Assembly: GCA_046292765.1 (NCBI GenBank)
Contig: JBKBQA010000003.1
Location: forward strand, 1-64,000
Reading direction: 5' to 3'
Length of the DNA: 64,000 nucleotides
Source of the DNA: PGZG01 sp046292765
Lineage (GTDB): Bacteria > Pseudomonadota > Gammaproteobacteria > Pseudomonadales > Alcanivoracaceae
Numbering within the stretch: the first letter of the stretch is position 1; each line of letters opens with the position of its first letter. Of this stretch, positions 26,705-36,712 are shown piece by piece. The position numbers were made by a program, and so were the translations under genes. The notes beneath the pieces were generated by a model. It ran no database searches, was not told the DNA's origin, and saw only the letters and a list, made by a program, of their open reading frames with translations.

Positions 26705-28081
26705 TTACGCGGACACCGGCTTGCCCGGCGCCACTTCCAGTATCAGTCCATCCACTGCCGTGACATGCAAATGTTCGCCAGCACGCACTGGCGAACGGGT
26801 GCGCGCTCGCCAGGTTTCACCATGGACGCGCACCCAGCCTTCATTATCGAAGTCCTCCTGAGCGACCACATCCATCGTCAACAGTTCCTCCGCACCGGTC
26901 AGCTTGGGGCGACGACGAATGCCGAGCAGACGCCCCAGTATCCAGCTGAGAAAGCCCAGCGATATCATCGCTGTGCCCGCCACCAACGGCAGCGAAATAG
27001 CGAGATAGTCGTCATCGAGTAGAATCACCGAGCCGAATACGAAGGCCACCAACCCGCCTAATCCGAGTATCCCGAAGCTGGGCACAAAGGCCTCTGCGAC
27101 CATAAAGGCCAGCCCGAGCGCAATCAGTGCCAGCCCCGCATAGTTGATCGGCAACACCTGAAAAGCGTACAGCGCCAGCACCAGAAAGATCGCGCCGATC
27201 ACGCCGGGATAGATCTGGCCAGGATTGGAAAACTCGAAGATCAACCCGTAGAAGCCGAGCAACATCAGGAAATAGGCGACGTTCGGATTGGTGATGGTGG
27301 CCAGCAGCTTGGTGCGCCAATCCGGCTCCCGCTCCACCACGGCAAGGTCTGCGGTATCGAGCGTGCGTGTGCCGCTGGCCATACGCACCTCGCGACCATC
27401 AAGCTGCTTTAACAGCGAGGCGAGATCATCGGCCATGAAATCGATAACGCCTCGCTCCAGTGCTTCTGCCGCCGTCAGGGTGCGCCCTTCGCGCACCGCC
27501 TCCTCCGCCCAGTCCGGGTTGCGGCCATGATGCTCGGCAAGGTTGCGGATATAGGACACCGCATCCTCCAGCATTTTCCGCTCCATGGCACTGCCGCCGC
27601 GGCGTTTGCCATCGCTGTCCTGTTCACCGTCATCTTTTTTTTCTGCTGGCGGTTCGTTGCTGCCCGGCATGCCGCCCATGGTGACCGGCGTCGCGGCACC
27701 AAGATGTGTTGACGACGCCATCACCGCGCCATGACTGGCGAGCATGATGTAGGTGCCTGCGCTGGCAGCGCGGGAGCCCGCCGGTGCCACCCAGGTCACC
27801 ACCGGCACGGGTGAAGCGAGAATGTCTTTGACCAGCCCACGCATACTGGCGTCGAGTCCGCCCGGTGTATCCATGCGGATAATCACCAGGGAAGCGCCAT
27901 CAAGGCTGGCATCGTTCAAGGCGCGACGGACATGGTCGACGGTGGCGGGACCAACAACGTCATCGAGATCCACCATCACGGCCTTGCCGGTAAGGGTCTC
28001 CCGGGCATGGGCCAGTGCCAGCAGGACCATGGCCGCGAGCCACAATGCTGCCACGCACCGGCGTACGAGCGATTGCTTCAT
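26705..28081 (-). CDS. NfeD-family membrane serine protease (long form)
   Basis: A 458-residue protein with a signal peptide, an N-terminal ClpP-like protease domain (about 30-260), several membrane helices (about 265-385) and a C-terminal OB-fold NfeD domain (about 400-455). The nucleophile Ser is likely in RAASAGTYIMLAS, and a Lys in the helix RKMLEDAVSYIRNLA is the likely dyad partner by comparison with the archaeal homologue PH1510. A charged insert (EKKDDGEQDSDGKRRGG) sits between them. It is upstream of and probably cotranscribed with the slipin gene. Confidence 0.9.
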   Translation of the reverse strand: MKQSLVRRCVAALWLAAMVLLALAHARETLTGKAVMVDLDDVVGPATVDHVRRALNDASLDGASLVIIRMDTPGGLDASMRGLVKDILASPVPVVTWVAPAGSRAASAGTYIMLASHGAVMASSTHLGAATPVTMGGMPGSNEPPAEKKDDGEQDSDGKRRGGSAMERKMLEDAVSYIRNLAEHHGRNPDWAEEAVREGRTLTAAEALERGVIDFMADDLASLLKQLDGREVRMASGTRTLDTADLAVVEREPDWRTKLLATITNPNVAYFLMLLGFYGLIFEFSNPGQIYPGVIGAIFLVLALYAFQVLPINYAGLALIALGLAFMVAEAFVPSFGILGLGGLVAFVFGSVILLDDDYLAISLPLVAGTAMISLGFLSWILGRLLGIRRRPKLTGAEELLTMDVVAQEDFDNEGWVRVHGETWRARTRSPVRAGEHLHVTAVDGLILEVAPGKPVSA

Positions 28082-28114
28082 AAGCCTTCCCCTGTGCTGT
28101 GTTTGTCCAGACTA

Positions 28115-28798
28115 TCAGATAAGCGGTGACAGGTTCAGGTCACGTTTGCGTTGCTGCCAGTCCGGCAGGCGCCGGGTGAGCAGATCGCGGAACCCGGCGC
28201 CATGGTTCATGTGCTCCAGATGGCAGAGTTCGTGCACCACCACATACTCAATGGCAGCGGCGGGTGTCTTGATCAGCTCCAGATTCAGATTGATATAACC
28301 GCGACTGGATAGGCTGCCCCAGCGACTCCTCATGCTGCGCACCCGCAGTGCCGGGCGCAGATGACCGCGCTCGGCAAAAAACGGAAAATGGCGATCAATC
28401 ATGTTGCTGAACACCGCATCCGCCTGCCGACGGTACCAGCGGCCCAGCTGATCCGCCACCCGCGCCGAGTCATCCGGTTCCGGCGTCAGCAAGGTGAGTT
28501 GGCCCTGCTGCAGCGTTGTCAGCGCGCGCCGCGCCGGTACCAGCAACAGCGGATAGCGCTTACCCATAAACAGATGGCTATCACCCTGCTGGTAGCCGGG
28601 AGGAGGCGCAGGCGGCAGCGACGCAGTCATACCATCCAGCCGGCGCTGCAGCCAGCGCGCCTTGCTCGCCAGAAAAGCATCGATGTCAGCCATGCTGGTG
28701 CGCATCGGCACACGCACCTCGATGCGACGATCCGGATACAGCCGCAGCTCCAGTGAACGACGACGGCTGCGGATCACGGTGTAATCAATGGCCGTCAC
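28115..28798 (-). CDS. YgjP-like (DUF45/SprT-type) metallopeptidase
   Basis: The protein carries the zinc protease motif HELCHLEHMNH (HExxH plus a third His) near its C-terminus, in the YgjP/DUF45 arrangement: an N-terminal RSRRRSLELRLYPDRRIEVRVP strand region, a basic central part, then the metal site. The substrate is unknown. I chose the GTG at 28796-28798 (GGGAG upstream, family-like start TAIDYTVIRSRRRSLEL), which overlaps the RND gene by 14 bases. ATGs at 28837 and 28852 would extend it by 13 or 18 residues into the RND coding region and look less likely. Confidence 0.82.
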   Translation of the reverse strand: MTAIDYTVIRSRRRSLELRLYPDRRIEVRVPMRTSMADIDAFLASKARWLQRRLDGMTASLPPAPPPGYQQGDSHLFMGKRYPLLLVPARRALTTLQQGQLTLLTPEPDDSARVADQLGRWYRRQADAVFSNMIDRHFPFFAERGHLRPALRVRSMRSRWGSLSSRGYINLNLELIKTPAAAIEYVVVHELCHLEHMNHGAGFRDLLTRRLPDWQQRKRDLNLSPLI

Positions 28799-31700
28799 TC
28801 TGGGCAAGCTCCCGATCCAATCGCTGGGCAATGGCATTCGCTGATGATGCATAGCCAGCCAGCCAGTTGTATAGCACTGGAATGATGAACAGTGTCAGTA
28901 CGGTAGCGAACATAAGGCCACCAATGATCACCACACCGATGGACATGCGGCTTTCTGCGCCGGCGCCACTCGCCATCACCAGTGGCAGGGCGCCGAAGAT
29001 GGTGGAGATGCCGGTCATCAGTACCGGCCGGAACCGCACCGTGGCGCCTTCAATTATGGCGTCACGTACATTCCGCCCCTGATCCCGCAGCTGGTTGGCA
29101 AATTCGACGATCAGGATGCCGTTCTTCGCCATCAGTCCCACCAGCATGATCATGCCGATCTGGCTGTAGACGTTCATTGAAGTGCCACTTAGACGGATTG
29201 CGATTATGGCGCCGGCAATTGCCAGCGGCACCGTCAGCATGATGATCAACGGATGGATCCAGCTCTCGAACTGGGCCGCCAGCACCAGAAACACGATCAC
29301 CACGGCCAGCGCAAAAGTGAGGTAGATCGCAGCAGAGGCGGCCTGAAACTCTTCAGCCATACCGGTGTAGCCAATGCGCGCTTCCGACGGCAGGCTGTTG
29401 ATCGCGGCCTGTTGAAAAAAGCGGATCGCCGAACCCATGTCATATCCCGGCGCCAGCGACGCCGAAATAGTGACCGACGGCAACCTGTCGACACGACGCA
29501 GCTCCGGCGATGCGCCCTGCTCTTGCAGATTCACCACGCTGGAGAGTGCCACCAGATCACCACTGGCCGCTCGCAGGTAGATGTTATTGAGATCCTGCGG
29601 AGAAGCCCGATCCGAGGCGATTGCTTCCAGCATCACGTCGTACTCGCGACCCCGATCCACATAAGTTGTGGCGGTCAGTGATGCCAGCATCGCCTGCAAT
29701 GTCTGACCAACATCGGTGGCACTGATGCCAAGGTCTGCAGCACGATCGCGCTGCAGTCGGACATCCAGTTGCGGCTGGGTTTCGTCGTAATCACTGGTGA
29801 CGCCGAACAGGCCCGGGTTGTCTTCGGCCAGCTTGTAGATCACCTCGCTCCAGGCCACCGCCGACAGATAATCTGGCCCGGATACCACCACCTGCACCGC
29901 CTGATTAAAGGCACTCTGGCCAAGTCCCGGCGGGTTAATTGCCACGGCTCGCAAACCAGGCACCTGCGGCAACTGCTGCTGCACCTCCATGACGATGTCC
30001 TGCTGACGACGGTCGCGATCACCCCAGTCCTTCAGCCGCACGATGGTAAAGGCATTGGTAACCTGACCACGGAAGCCAACGATGGACAGCACCCGCTCCG
30101 CCTCACCGCTATCAAGCAACGGCAACAGGATCTCCTCGATTTTGCCGGCGTGATGCTGGGTGTAGTTGGCTGTCGCTCCCTGCGGCGCGGTGGCCGGGAC
30201 GATAAAGACACCGCGATCCTCCACCGGCGCCAACTCCTGGGGCACCTGCTGCCAGGCCACCGCCGCCAGCACACATCCGGCCACCGCGATGGACAGCACT
30301 GGCAGCGGCTTGGCGAGCGTGATGTGCAGGGCTTTTCGATAGTAGTCCGCCAACGCATTGAGGCTGCGATCAATGAGGTTGGCCTCGCCATTCTTCTGGT
30401 GTGGTTTGAGCCAGCGCGAGCAGAGCATGGGGGCCAGTGACAACGCCACCACGCTGGAGAAGATCACGGCCGCCGCAAGCGTGAAGCCAAACTCGCTGAA
30501 CAAGCGGCCGACGTCGCCGCCCATAAATGAGATCGGCACAAACACGGCCACCAGCGTCAGGGTGGTGGCAACAATCGCGAACGCCACCTGGCGGGCGCCA
30601 AGAAACGCTGCCACCAGCGGCTTCTCGCCCTCATCCATGCGCCGCTGGATGTTTTCCAGCATGACGATGGCGTCGTCCACCACCAGGCCAATGGCTAGAA
30701 TCAGCGCCAGTAGCGTGAGCACATTGAGGGAGAAGCCAAGCACCGCCAGACCGGTGAAGGCGCCGATGATCGACACCGGAATGGTCACAGCCGGAATCAG
30801 GGTCGCGCGCAGACTACCAAGGAAAAACCAGATCACCAGAATCACCAGCGTCACCGCGATGGCGAGTGTGATCAGCACTTCCTTGATCGATGCACGAATA
30901 AAGATGGATTCATCGTAATTGATGCCAAGATCAATGTCGGCGGGCAGGGTTTCCCGCACCTTGCTGATCTCGGCGCGGACCAGATCCGACACCGAGACGG
31001 TATTGGCCTTCGACTGACGGATGATGCCAAGGCCGATTGCCACCTCGCCATTGGCCCGCAACACGGTGTCACGGTTCTCCACTCCCAGTTCCACATCAGC
31101 GACGTCAGCAAGCCGGATCAGGTGCTCACCATCGCGGCGCACCACCAGCCTGCGGAAGTCCTCGACATCGGACAGCCGACTGTCCGCTCGCACGGTAAAG
31201 TCACGACTGGTGGATTCCACCTTGCCAGCCGGCAGCTCGACATTATTGGCGCGCAAGGTCTGTTCGATATCGGTGACGGTGATCTGGTGCGCGGCCATTC
31301 GGCGACGATCAAGCCAGATGCGCATGGCGTAGCGGCGCTGGCCACCGATGAACACATCGGCGACACCGTCGAGTACCGAGAAGCGGTCCACCAGATTACG
31401 TTCGGCAAAATCGCTCAGCTCCTGCGGCGCCAGCGCCGCACTGGTCAGCGTTACCCAGATGATCGGCCGGGCATCGGCGTCGGTCTTGGCAATCACCGGC
31501 GGGTCGGCATCGTCTGGCAATCGGCCAAGCACCCGCGCTACTGCATCGCGGACATCATTAGCCGCAGCATCGACGTCACGGTTAAGATTGAACTTGATTG
31601 AGGTCCGCGCTGAGCCAATACGGCTGCGTGATTCGATCCGACGCACCCCTTCAATGCCACTGATCGCACCTTCGATGATCTGGACAATCTGGGTGTCGAT

Positions 31701-31874
31701 CACCTCCGGCGCCGCGCCACGGTAATTTACCGATACCGACACCTCCGGAGGATCAATATCCGGGTATTCCCGCACCGGCAACTTGAGCAAGCCGCTCAAG
31801 CCGAATACCACGATCAGCAACGAGATGACGGTGGCGAATACCGGTCGCTTGATGGAAATATCGGAGAGCACCAT
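28785..31874 (-). CDS. RND efflux transporter permease (HAE1 family)
   Basis: A 1029-residue inner-membrane proton-driven exporter of the AcrB/MexB superfamily. It begins VLSDISIKRPVFATVISLLI, has a large periplasmic loop after the first helix (REYPDIDPPEVSVSV), and carries the proton-relay Asp pair in GLVVDDAIVMLENI (about 400). The second half repeats the layout, with MLVGLMAKNGILIVEFANQLR near 930. It lies two bases after its adaptor gene. No outer-membrane factor is encoded next to it, so it probably uses a shared TolC-like channel. Substrate range cannot be predicted. Confidence 0.95.
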   Translation of the reverse strand: MVLSDISIKRPVFATVISLLIVVFGLSGLLKLPVREYPDIDPPEVSVSVNYRGAAPEVIDTQIVQIIEGAISGIEGVRRIESRSRIGSARTSIKFNLNRDVDAAANDVRDAVARVLGRLPDDADPPVIAKTDADARPIIWVTLTSAALAPQELSDFAERNLVDRFSVLDGVADVFIGGQRRYAMRIWLDRRRMAAHQITVTDIEQTLRANNVELPAGKVESTSRDFTVRADSRLSDVEDFRRLVVRRDGEHLIRLADVADVELGVENRDTVLRANGEVAIGLGIIRQSKANTVSVSDLVRAEISKVRETLPADIDLGINYDESIFIRASIKEVLITLAIAVTLVILVIWFFLGSLRATLIPAVTIPVSIIGAFTGLAVLGFSLNVLTLLALILAIGLVVDDAIVMLENIQRRMDEGEKPLVAAFLGARQVAFAIVATTLTLVAVFVPISFMGGDVGRLFSEFGFTLAAAVIFSSVVALSLAPMLCSRWLKPHQKNGEANLIDRSLNALADYYRKALHITLAKPLPVLSIAVAGCVLAAVAWQQVPQELAPVEDRGVFIVPATAPQGATANYTQHHAGKIEEILLPLLDSGEAERVLSIVGFRGQVTNAFTIVRLKDWGDRDRRQQDIVMEVQQQLPQVPGLRAVAINPPGLGQSAFNQAVQVVVSGPDYLSAVAWSEVIYKLAEDNPGLFGVTSDYDETQPQLDVRLQRDRAADLGISATDVGQTLQAMLASLTATTYVDRGREYDVMLEAIASDRASPQDLNNIYLRAASGDLVALSSVVNLQEQGASPELRRVDRLPSVTISASLAPGYDMGSAIRFFQQAAINSLPSEARIGYTGMAEEFQAASAAIYLTFALAVVIVFLVLAAQFESWIHPLIIMLTVPLAIAGAIIAIRLSGTSMNVYSQIGMIMLVGLMAKNGILIVEFANQLRDQGRNVRDAIIEGATVRFRPVLMTGISTIFGALPLVMASGAGAESRMSIGVVIIGGLMFATVLTLFIIPVLYNWLAGYASSANAIAQRLDRELAQSDGH

Positions 31875-31876
31875 GG

Positions 31877-32965
31877 TCAGCCCTCCTGCGCGCTGAAGGC
31901 TCCGGCGGATTCAGGTACCAGAGCACCACTGTCCTCCACCACCTGTACCGGAGAACCACCGCCCAATCGAGTGTGGCCGGTGACGATGACAGCATCGCCT
32001 TCGTTGATGCCCTGACGAATCTCGACCCACCCCTGTTCACGGCTGCCGAGCGCCAGCTCGCGGCGCTCGGCCTTGCCGTCCACTGCCACAAAGGCAAAGC
32101 TGACGGCGCCCTGCGTCAGGATCGCCTGTTCCGGAATCATCCACGCTTGCTGTTCGCCCACCTTGAGCGATACCTGCAGGAACTGGCCGGGACGCAGCCA
32201 CTGTTCGCGGTTGTCGAGCAGCGCCTTGACGGTGATGGCCCGGTTGACTGGATCGACCCGGCTGTCGAGCTGGGTGACTTCGCCGGCAAACTCGCGGTCA
32301 GGCCAGGCATCGCTGCGGGCGATAACCCGTTGCCCCACCGCCAACGCCGCGAGGTGCCGCTCTGGCACCGTGAACTGGACTTCAAGCTGATCCTGATCGT
32401 CCAGCGTGGTAATGAGATCGCCGGCTCGGACATAGCTGCCGGTATCAACGTGGCGTAGCCCGATCACGCCGGCAAATGGTGCCCGGATCTGGTGATAGGC
32501 AAGACGTGAGGCGGCCGCTTCACGATCGGCCTCGGCTCCCTGCAGCGCTGCACGCAAACGATCCACCTCGGCCTCGGACACGGCCCGGGTATCCTGCAAG
32601 CGGGACGCTCGCTGCCAGGCAGCACGAGCATCTGCCAGATTGGCATCGGCACGGGCAAGATCGGCACGAACGGTACGATCATCGAGCGCCACCAGCAGAT
32701 CGCCGGCCTTCACCCGGGCACCTTCGCGCAGGGCAAGCCGGGCCACGCGACCATCCACTTCGCTGGTGATGTTGACCGACTGGCGCGCCCGCGCCGAGCC
32801 CACTGCCTCCACCCGGCGCTGCAGCACGGCGCTGCGCGGCTGCTCCACGTTTACCACCTGAGCAGGACGCTGCCGCTCGCCCCCCGCGCTGCCGCCGAAC
32901 TGCCACCAGGCAATCATCGCCAGCGTGATGCCAAGGACAACCGCCACAAAGGCGCCCTGCTTCAT
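31877..32965 (-). CDS. RND efflux periplasmic adaptor subunit
   Basis: A 362-residue membrane-fusion protein linking the RND pump to an outer-membrane channel. It has an N-terminal membrane anchor (AFVAVVLGITLAMIAWWQF), a lipoyl half-motif (SVNITSEVDGRVARLALREGA), a helical hairpin (ADANLADARAAWQRASRLQD), the second lipoyl half (IRAPFAGVIGLRHVDTGSYV) and a beta-barrel domain. The ATG has GGAGATAG upstream. It heads the two-gene efflux operon. The 164-base region upstream (32966-33129) has an AT-rich patch near 33037-33060 that could hold the promoter, but no local regulator is encoded. Confidence 0.94.
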   Translation of the reverse strand: MKQGAFVAVVLGITLAMIAWWQFGGSAGGERQRPAQVVNVEQPRSAVLQRRVEAVGSARARQSVNITSEVDGRVARLALREGARVKAGDLLVALDDRTVRADLARADANLADARAAWQRASRLQDTRAVSEAEVDRLRAALQGAEADREAAASRLAYHQIRAPFAGVIGLRHVDTGSYVRAGDLITTLDDQDQLEVQFTVPERHLAALAVGQRVIARSDAWPDREFAGEVTQLDSRVDPVNRAITVKALLDNREQWLRPGQFLQVSLKVGEQQAWMIPEQAILTQGAVSFAFVAVDGKAERRELALGSREQGWVEIRQGINEGDAVIVTGHTRLGGGSPVQVVEDSGALVPESAGAFSAQEG

Positions 32966-33094
32966 GTTCTATCTCCATACACGGGCCTGCTTGCCGGCAC
33001 AGGCAAAACGCTCCCGGACCCGGATGGGACCGACAGAAATGATAATGGTTTTCTATTATGAAGAGGGTTTGTGCAAGAAATGTGAGGGTGGGGA

Positions 33095-33120
33095 GTCCCC
33101 CGCAGATAGCGGCGGGGGAC
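33095..33120 (-). terminator. Hairpin after the acyl-CoA ligase gene
   Basis: GTCCCCCGC (33095-33103) and GCGGGGGAC (33112-33120) form a 9-bp stem ten bases beyond the ligase stop on the minus strand. There is no clear U-tract, so termination strength is uncertain. Confidence 0.5.
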
Positions 33121-33129
33121 TGGCCGGGA

Positions 33130-34767
33130 TCAGTCCGCCATTTCAGCACGCATCTTTTTCTTGTCCAGCTTGCCGACGCTGGTGCGCGGCAGGGCATCGA
33201 CGAACTTGACCCGGTCCGGCACACCATATTTCGAAATCACGCCCTTCGCAGCGTAATCCAGCACCAGCTCCTTGATGCCTTTCTCATCTGCCTCGGCTCC
33301 GGGTTTCGTGACTACCAGAGCGAGTGGGCGCTCACCCCATTTCTCGTCCGGCACGCCGATCACAGCACATTCGGCGACCCCGGGGTGCTGCAAAACCAGC
33401 CCTTCGAGGTCGATGGAAGAAACCCACTCGCCGCCCGTCTTGATCACGTCCTTGATGCGGTCGGCGATCTTCAGCCAGCCGTCAGCGGTCATGGTGGCGA
33501 TATCGCCGGTGTGGAGCCAGCCGCCGTGCCAGAGGTTTTCCGAATTGTCCTTGTCGTGCAGATACCCCTGCGTCAGCCACGGCGCCCGGGCGACAACCTC
33601 GCCCTGCGCCTTGCCGTCGTGGGGCACGTCATTCATGTTTTCGTCAACGATGCGCAGCTGCACCATGGGCACCGGACGCCCCGTCATGGTGCGGTATTTC
33701 ACTTGGGTATCGAGGTCGGCGCTGGCCAGTTCCGGCGGCAACAACGCCAGCGTCATCAGCGGGCAGGTTTCGCTCATGCCATAGCCAGTGTAGATGTCGA
33801 GGCCTCGCTCCAGTGCGGCGCGGGCCAGCGCCGGCGGCAGCGCCGAACCACCAATGATCACCTTCCAGCCGCCCAGGTCGAGACTCTTCGCCGCCTCGGC
33901 GCCGAGCAGCATCTGGATAATGGTGGGTACACAGTGGGAGAAGGTTACCTTCTCGGTCACCAGCAGCTTGAGCAAGGTGGCCGGCTCATAGCGGCCCGGA
34001 TACACCTGCTTCACCCCCATCATGGTGGCCATGTAGGGAATGCCCCAGGCATGCACATGGAACATCGGCGTGATCGGCATGTAGACATCATTGGCGTTGA
34101 ATTTGCCGTGGCCACTGCCACCCAGCGCTGAACGGCCGGCATAGGTGTGCAGTACCAGCTGGCGGTGACTGAAGTAGACGCCCTTCGGCAGGCCGGTGGT
34201 GCCGGTGGTATAGAAGGTGGTGGCGCGGGTGTTCTCGTCCAGATCCGGGAAAGTGAAGTCACTGCTCGCTGCTGTCAGCAGCGCCTCGTATTCACCGGCA
34301 ATCGCGACAGTGCTCTGCTGCGGACCCTCGCCGTCATCGAGCAGCACGAACTTTTTCACAGGTTCGATGCGGTCCTTGATGGCATCCAGAATCGGCAGGA
34401 ACTCGCGATTGACCAGAATCACATCATCTTTGGCGTGGTTAATGGTGTAGAGAATCTGTTCCGGCGACAGTCGCACATTTACGGTATGCAGCACCGCCCC
34501 CATCATCGGTACGGCAAAGAAGCACTCCAGATAACGGTGGCTGTCCCAGTCCATCACCGCCACGGTGTCACCCGGCTTGACCCCCAGCGCGGTGAGGGCA
34601 TTGGCCAGCCGGTTAACCCGTTGGCCCAAATCCCGATAGGTCATCCGCAGCTTGCCGGCATAGCTGATCTCCTGGTCCGGCGCGCCGCCCACCCCGGCTT
34701 CAAGAATGCTGTTGATCAGCAGCGGGGAGGAATACGCCGACGGGGTACGGGTGATGCTGAGATCCAT
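33130..34767 (-). CDS. Medium/long-chain fatty acid-CoA ligase, AlkK-like
   Basis: A 545-residue AMP-forming acyl-CoA synthetase that activates fatty acids for beta-oxidation. The P-loop is YTTGTTGLPKGVYFSH (about 180), the A5 region GYGMSETCPL (about 320), and the C-terminal motif GGEWVSSIDLEGL (about 430) with the conserved Lys near the end (TSVGKLDKKKMR). Length and overall pattern fit the AlkK group of alkane-degradation loci, though no other alk genes are beside it. The ATG at 34765-34767 follows AGAGGA; the frame extends 48 codons upstream without family resemblance. It lies 52 bp after fumC on the same strand. Confidence 0.9.
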   Translation of the reverse strand: MDLSITRTPSAYSSPLLINSILEAGVGGAPDQEISYAGKLRMTYRDLGQRVNRLANALTALGVKPGDTVAVMDWDSHRYLECFFAVPMMGAVLHTVNVRLSPEQILYTINHAKDDVILVNREFLPILDAIKDRIEPVKKFVLLDDGEGPQQSTVAIAGEYEALLTAASSDFTFPDLDENTRATTFYTTGTTGLPKGVYFSHRQLVLHTYAGRSALGGSGHGKFNANDVYMPITPMFHVHAWGIPYMATMMGVKQVYPGRYEPATLLKLLVTEKVTFSHCVPTIIQMLLGAEAAKSLDLGGWKVIIGGSALPPALARAALERGLDIYTGYGMSETCPLMTLALLPPELASADLDTQVKYRTMTGRPVPMVQLRIVDENMNDVPHDGKAQGEVVARAPWLTQGYLHDKDNSENLWHGGWLHTGDIATMTADGWLKIADRIKDVIKTGGEWVSSIDLEGLVLQHPGVAECAVIGVPDEKWGERPLALVVTKPGAEADEKGIKELVLDYAAKGVISKYGVPDRVKFVDALPRTSVGKLDKKKMRAEMAD

Positions 34768-34819
34768 AACAATGTCCTCTGTATGAGATAGGGGAGCCCG
34801 GCGAGCCGTAAGCGCTGTG

Positions 34820-36193
34820 TCAGTCTGTGCCGCCGCGGGTGAGTTTGACCGGGTCGAGCAGCTTTTCAAGTTGCGCGCGGGACAGATCAGTGTGCTCACA
34901 GGCCACATCAATCACGGCCCGACCGGTACGGTAGGCCTCTTTGGCAATCGCCGCCGCCCGGTTGTAGCCGATCAGCGGATTCAGGGCTGTCACCAGCACC
35001 GGGTTTTTGTTGATGCTTTCGGCCAAATGTTCGCTATTTACACTGAATTCGCGCATCGCCAGCCGCTCAAGCATGGTGATGGCGTTGGCCTGCAAGGCAA
35101 TCATGGTCAGCAGATTGTCGGCCACCAGTGGCAGCATCACGTTGAGCTCGAAATTGCCGCTCTGGGCGGCAATGCTGTTGGCCTGATCAAGACCCATGAC
35201 CTGGGCCGCCACCATACATGCCGACTCGCAGATCACCGGGTTGACCTTGCCCGGCATGATCGAGGAGCCGGGCTGAACCGCCGGCAGGCGGATCTCGGCC
35301 AGACCATGCTGGGGACCAGAGTTCATCCAGCGCAGGTCGTTGCACACTTTCATCAACACCACGGCCAGCCCACGTAATGCCGACGACAGTGCCAGCGGAC
35401 GATCAATCGCACCCTGCCCGGCAAAGAAGGAATCAAGCGGCCGCCAGGACAGGCCGGTCTGCTCGCCAAGATGGCGACTGAATGCGGCGGCAAAGTCCGG
35501 GTGGCAGTTCACCCCCGTACCTACCGCCGTGCCGCCCTGGGGAATGGCAAGCAGCCCCTCCGCAGCCTGACGCAGACCGCAGGCCGCATGCTCCAGTTGC
35601 GAGCGCCAGCCACCCAGCTGCTGGGCAAAGGTTACCGGCATGGCATCCATCAGATGGGTGCGGCCGGGTTTGACCTGATCCGCCAACTCGCTGGCGCGAA
35701 CGCGGACTGTGGCGGTCAGGGTGTCGAGCGCCGGCAGCAACTGTTCGGTGACAGCCGTAACGGCCGACAGATGAATGGCGGTGGGGATGGTGTCGTTGCT
35801 GCTCTGGCCGAGGTTGACGTCGTCATTGGCACTGACCTCCACCCCGGCATCATGGCAAAGACGCGCGATCACCTCATTGATGTTCATATTGGTGGAGGTG
35901 CCGGAACCGGTCTGGAACACGTCGACGGGAAACTGGTCGGCAAATTCACCGGCGGCAATTCTGCACGCCGCTGCAACGATGGCGAGGCTTTTGTCTTCCG
36001 GGAGCAGGCCTAGCTGGTGGTTAACGGAGGCGGCAGTGGCTTTGATCAATGCCACTGCCTGGATAAAGCGGCCCGGTAGCGGACGGGAAATCGTGAAGTT
36101 GTTAATCGCCCGCTGGGTCTGCGCACCCCATAAGGCAGCCCTCGGCACCTGTACCTCGCCGAGGGAGTCTCTTTCGGTGCGATACTCGGTCAT
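34820..36193 (-). CDS. fumC: Class II fumarate hydratase
   Basis: The oxygen-stable fumarase of the TCA cycle, interconverting fumarate and malate. At 457 residues it has the usual length. The superfamily signature GSSIMPGKVNP is at about residue 310, with earlier active-site segments TGSGTSTNMNINEV (about 95), GQSSNDTIPTAIH (about 130) and KPGRTHLMDAMPVT (about 180). The ATG at 36191-36193 has GGAG upstream; an upstream in-frame start would add 16 residues lacking similarity. Confidence 0.95.
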   Translation of the reverse strand: MTEYRTERDSLGEVQVPRAALWGAQTQRAINNFTISRPLPGRFIQAVALIKATAASVNHQLGLLPEDKSLAIVAAACRIAAGEFADQFPVDVFQTGSGTSTNMNINEVIARLCHDAGVEVSANDDVNLGQSSNDTIPTAIHLSAVTAVTEQLLPALDTLTATVRVRASELADQVKPGRTHLMDAMPVTFAQQLGGWRSQLEHAACGLRQAAEGLLAIPQGGTAVGTGVNCHPDFAAAFSRHLGEQTGLSWRPLDSFFAGQGAIDRPLALSSALRGLAVVLMKVCNDLRWMNSGPQHGLAEIRLPAVQPGSSIMPGKVNPVICESACMVAAQVMGLDQANSIAAQSGNFELNVMLPLVADNLLTMIALQANAITMLERLAMREFSVNSEHLAESINKNPVLVTALNPLIGYNRAAAIAKEAYRTGRAVIDVACEHTDLSRAQLEKLLDPVKLTRGGTD

Positions 36194-36253
36194 GTTGCAC
36201 TCCGGGTCTGCAGGCTCTCCTTTGTACCCGCGCCCCGGCACAACAACAAGTAC

Positions 36254-36712
36254 TCAGTCCAGTGCCAGCGCGGCGACACCAATCCAGAGCCAGCCCCCGG
36301 CATCATCATGGAGCGATACCGCGACATCTACCTGTGGCGGCGTCGCGTCGGCGCCCAGAAAGGATGGTATCGACAACTGGCTCGGTGAGGGCAGCAATGC
36401 CTTGACGTTGCCACCGATAATATTGGCAACCTCGTCGAGGGCATCACGGAGCTTGTCGTCGTCCACCTCCTGCGTGGCGCAGCGGAACATCAAGGCAGCA
36501 ATGCGCCGACCCATCGTGCCGGTGACCCGCACCTCCACTACACCTTGCCAGGCACCGGATATGGATACCAGCGCACCACTTGCCGCCGGCACGGCATCAT
36601 CATCGGTCACCGCTGTCACCGCTGTCACCGCTGTCACCGGCAGATTCAGAAAGTCCTCCAGCACACTGCGCCCGATGGCCTCCAGCTGCATCGTCTCTAC
36701 TTGAGCCAGCAT
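36254..36712 (-). CDS. CheX-like chemotaxis phosphatase
   Basis: A 152-residue protein of the CheC/CheX/FliY class, which dephosphorylates CheY-P. The phosphatase signature ExxN followed by Gly-Asn is visible in LDEVANIIGGNVKALLPS (about 100). The N-terminal third contains a Val-Thr-Ala run encoded by a 9-base tandem repeat. The ATG overlaps the cheR stop (TGATG), with AGGAGG upstream. Its presence and the lack of cheZ suggest that CheX ends signalling in this cluster. Confidence 0.8.
   Translation of the reverse strand: MLAQVETMQLEAIGRSVLEDFLNLPVTAVTAVTAVTDDDAVPAASGALVSISGAWQGVVEVRVTGTMGRRIAALMFRCATQEVDDDKLRDALDEVANIIGGNVKALLPSPSQLSIPSFLGADATPPQVDVAVSLHDDAGGWLWIGVAALALD
36606..36638. repeat. 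9-base tandem repeat inside the CheX-like gene
   Basis: The unit GTCACCGCT occurs three times in exact tandem plus a 6-base partial copy, encoding repeated Val-Thr-Ala in the CheX-like protein. Because the unit is a multiple of three, slippage changes length without shifting the frame. Confidence 0.9.

Noticed and set aside
33037..33060. Possible Fur-box upstream of the RND operon (GATAATGG...CTATTATG)
   Set aside because: Only about 11 of 19 positions fit the consensus, and no iron-related gene is adjacent.
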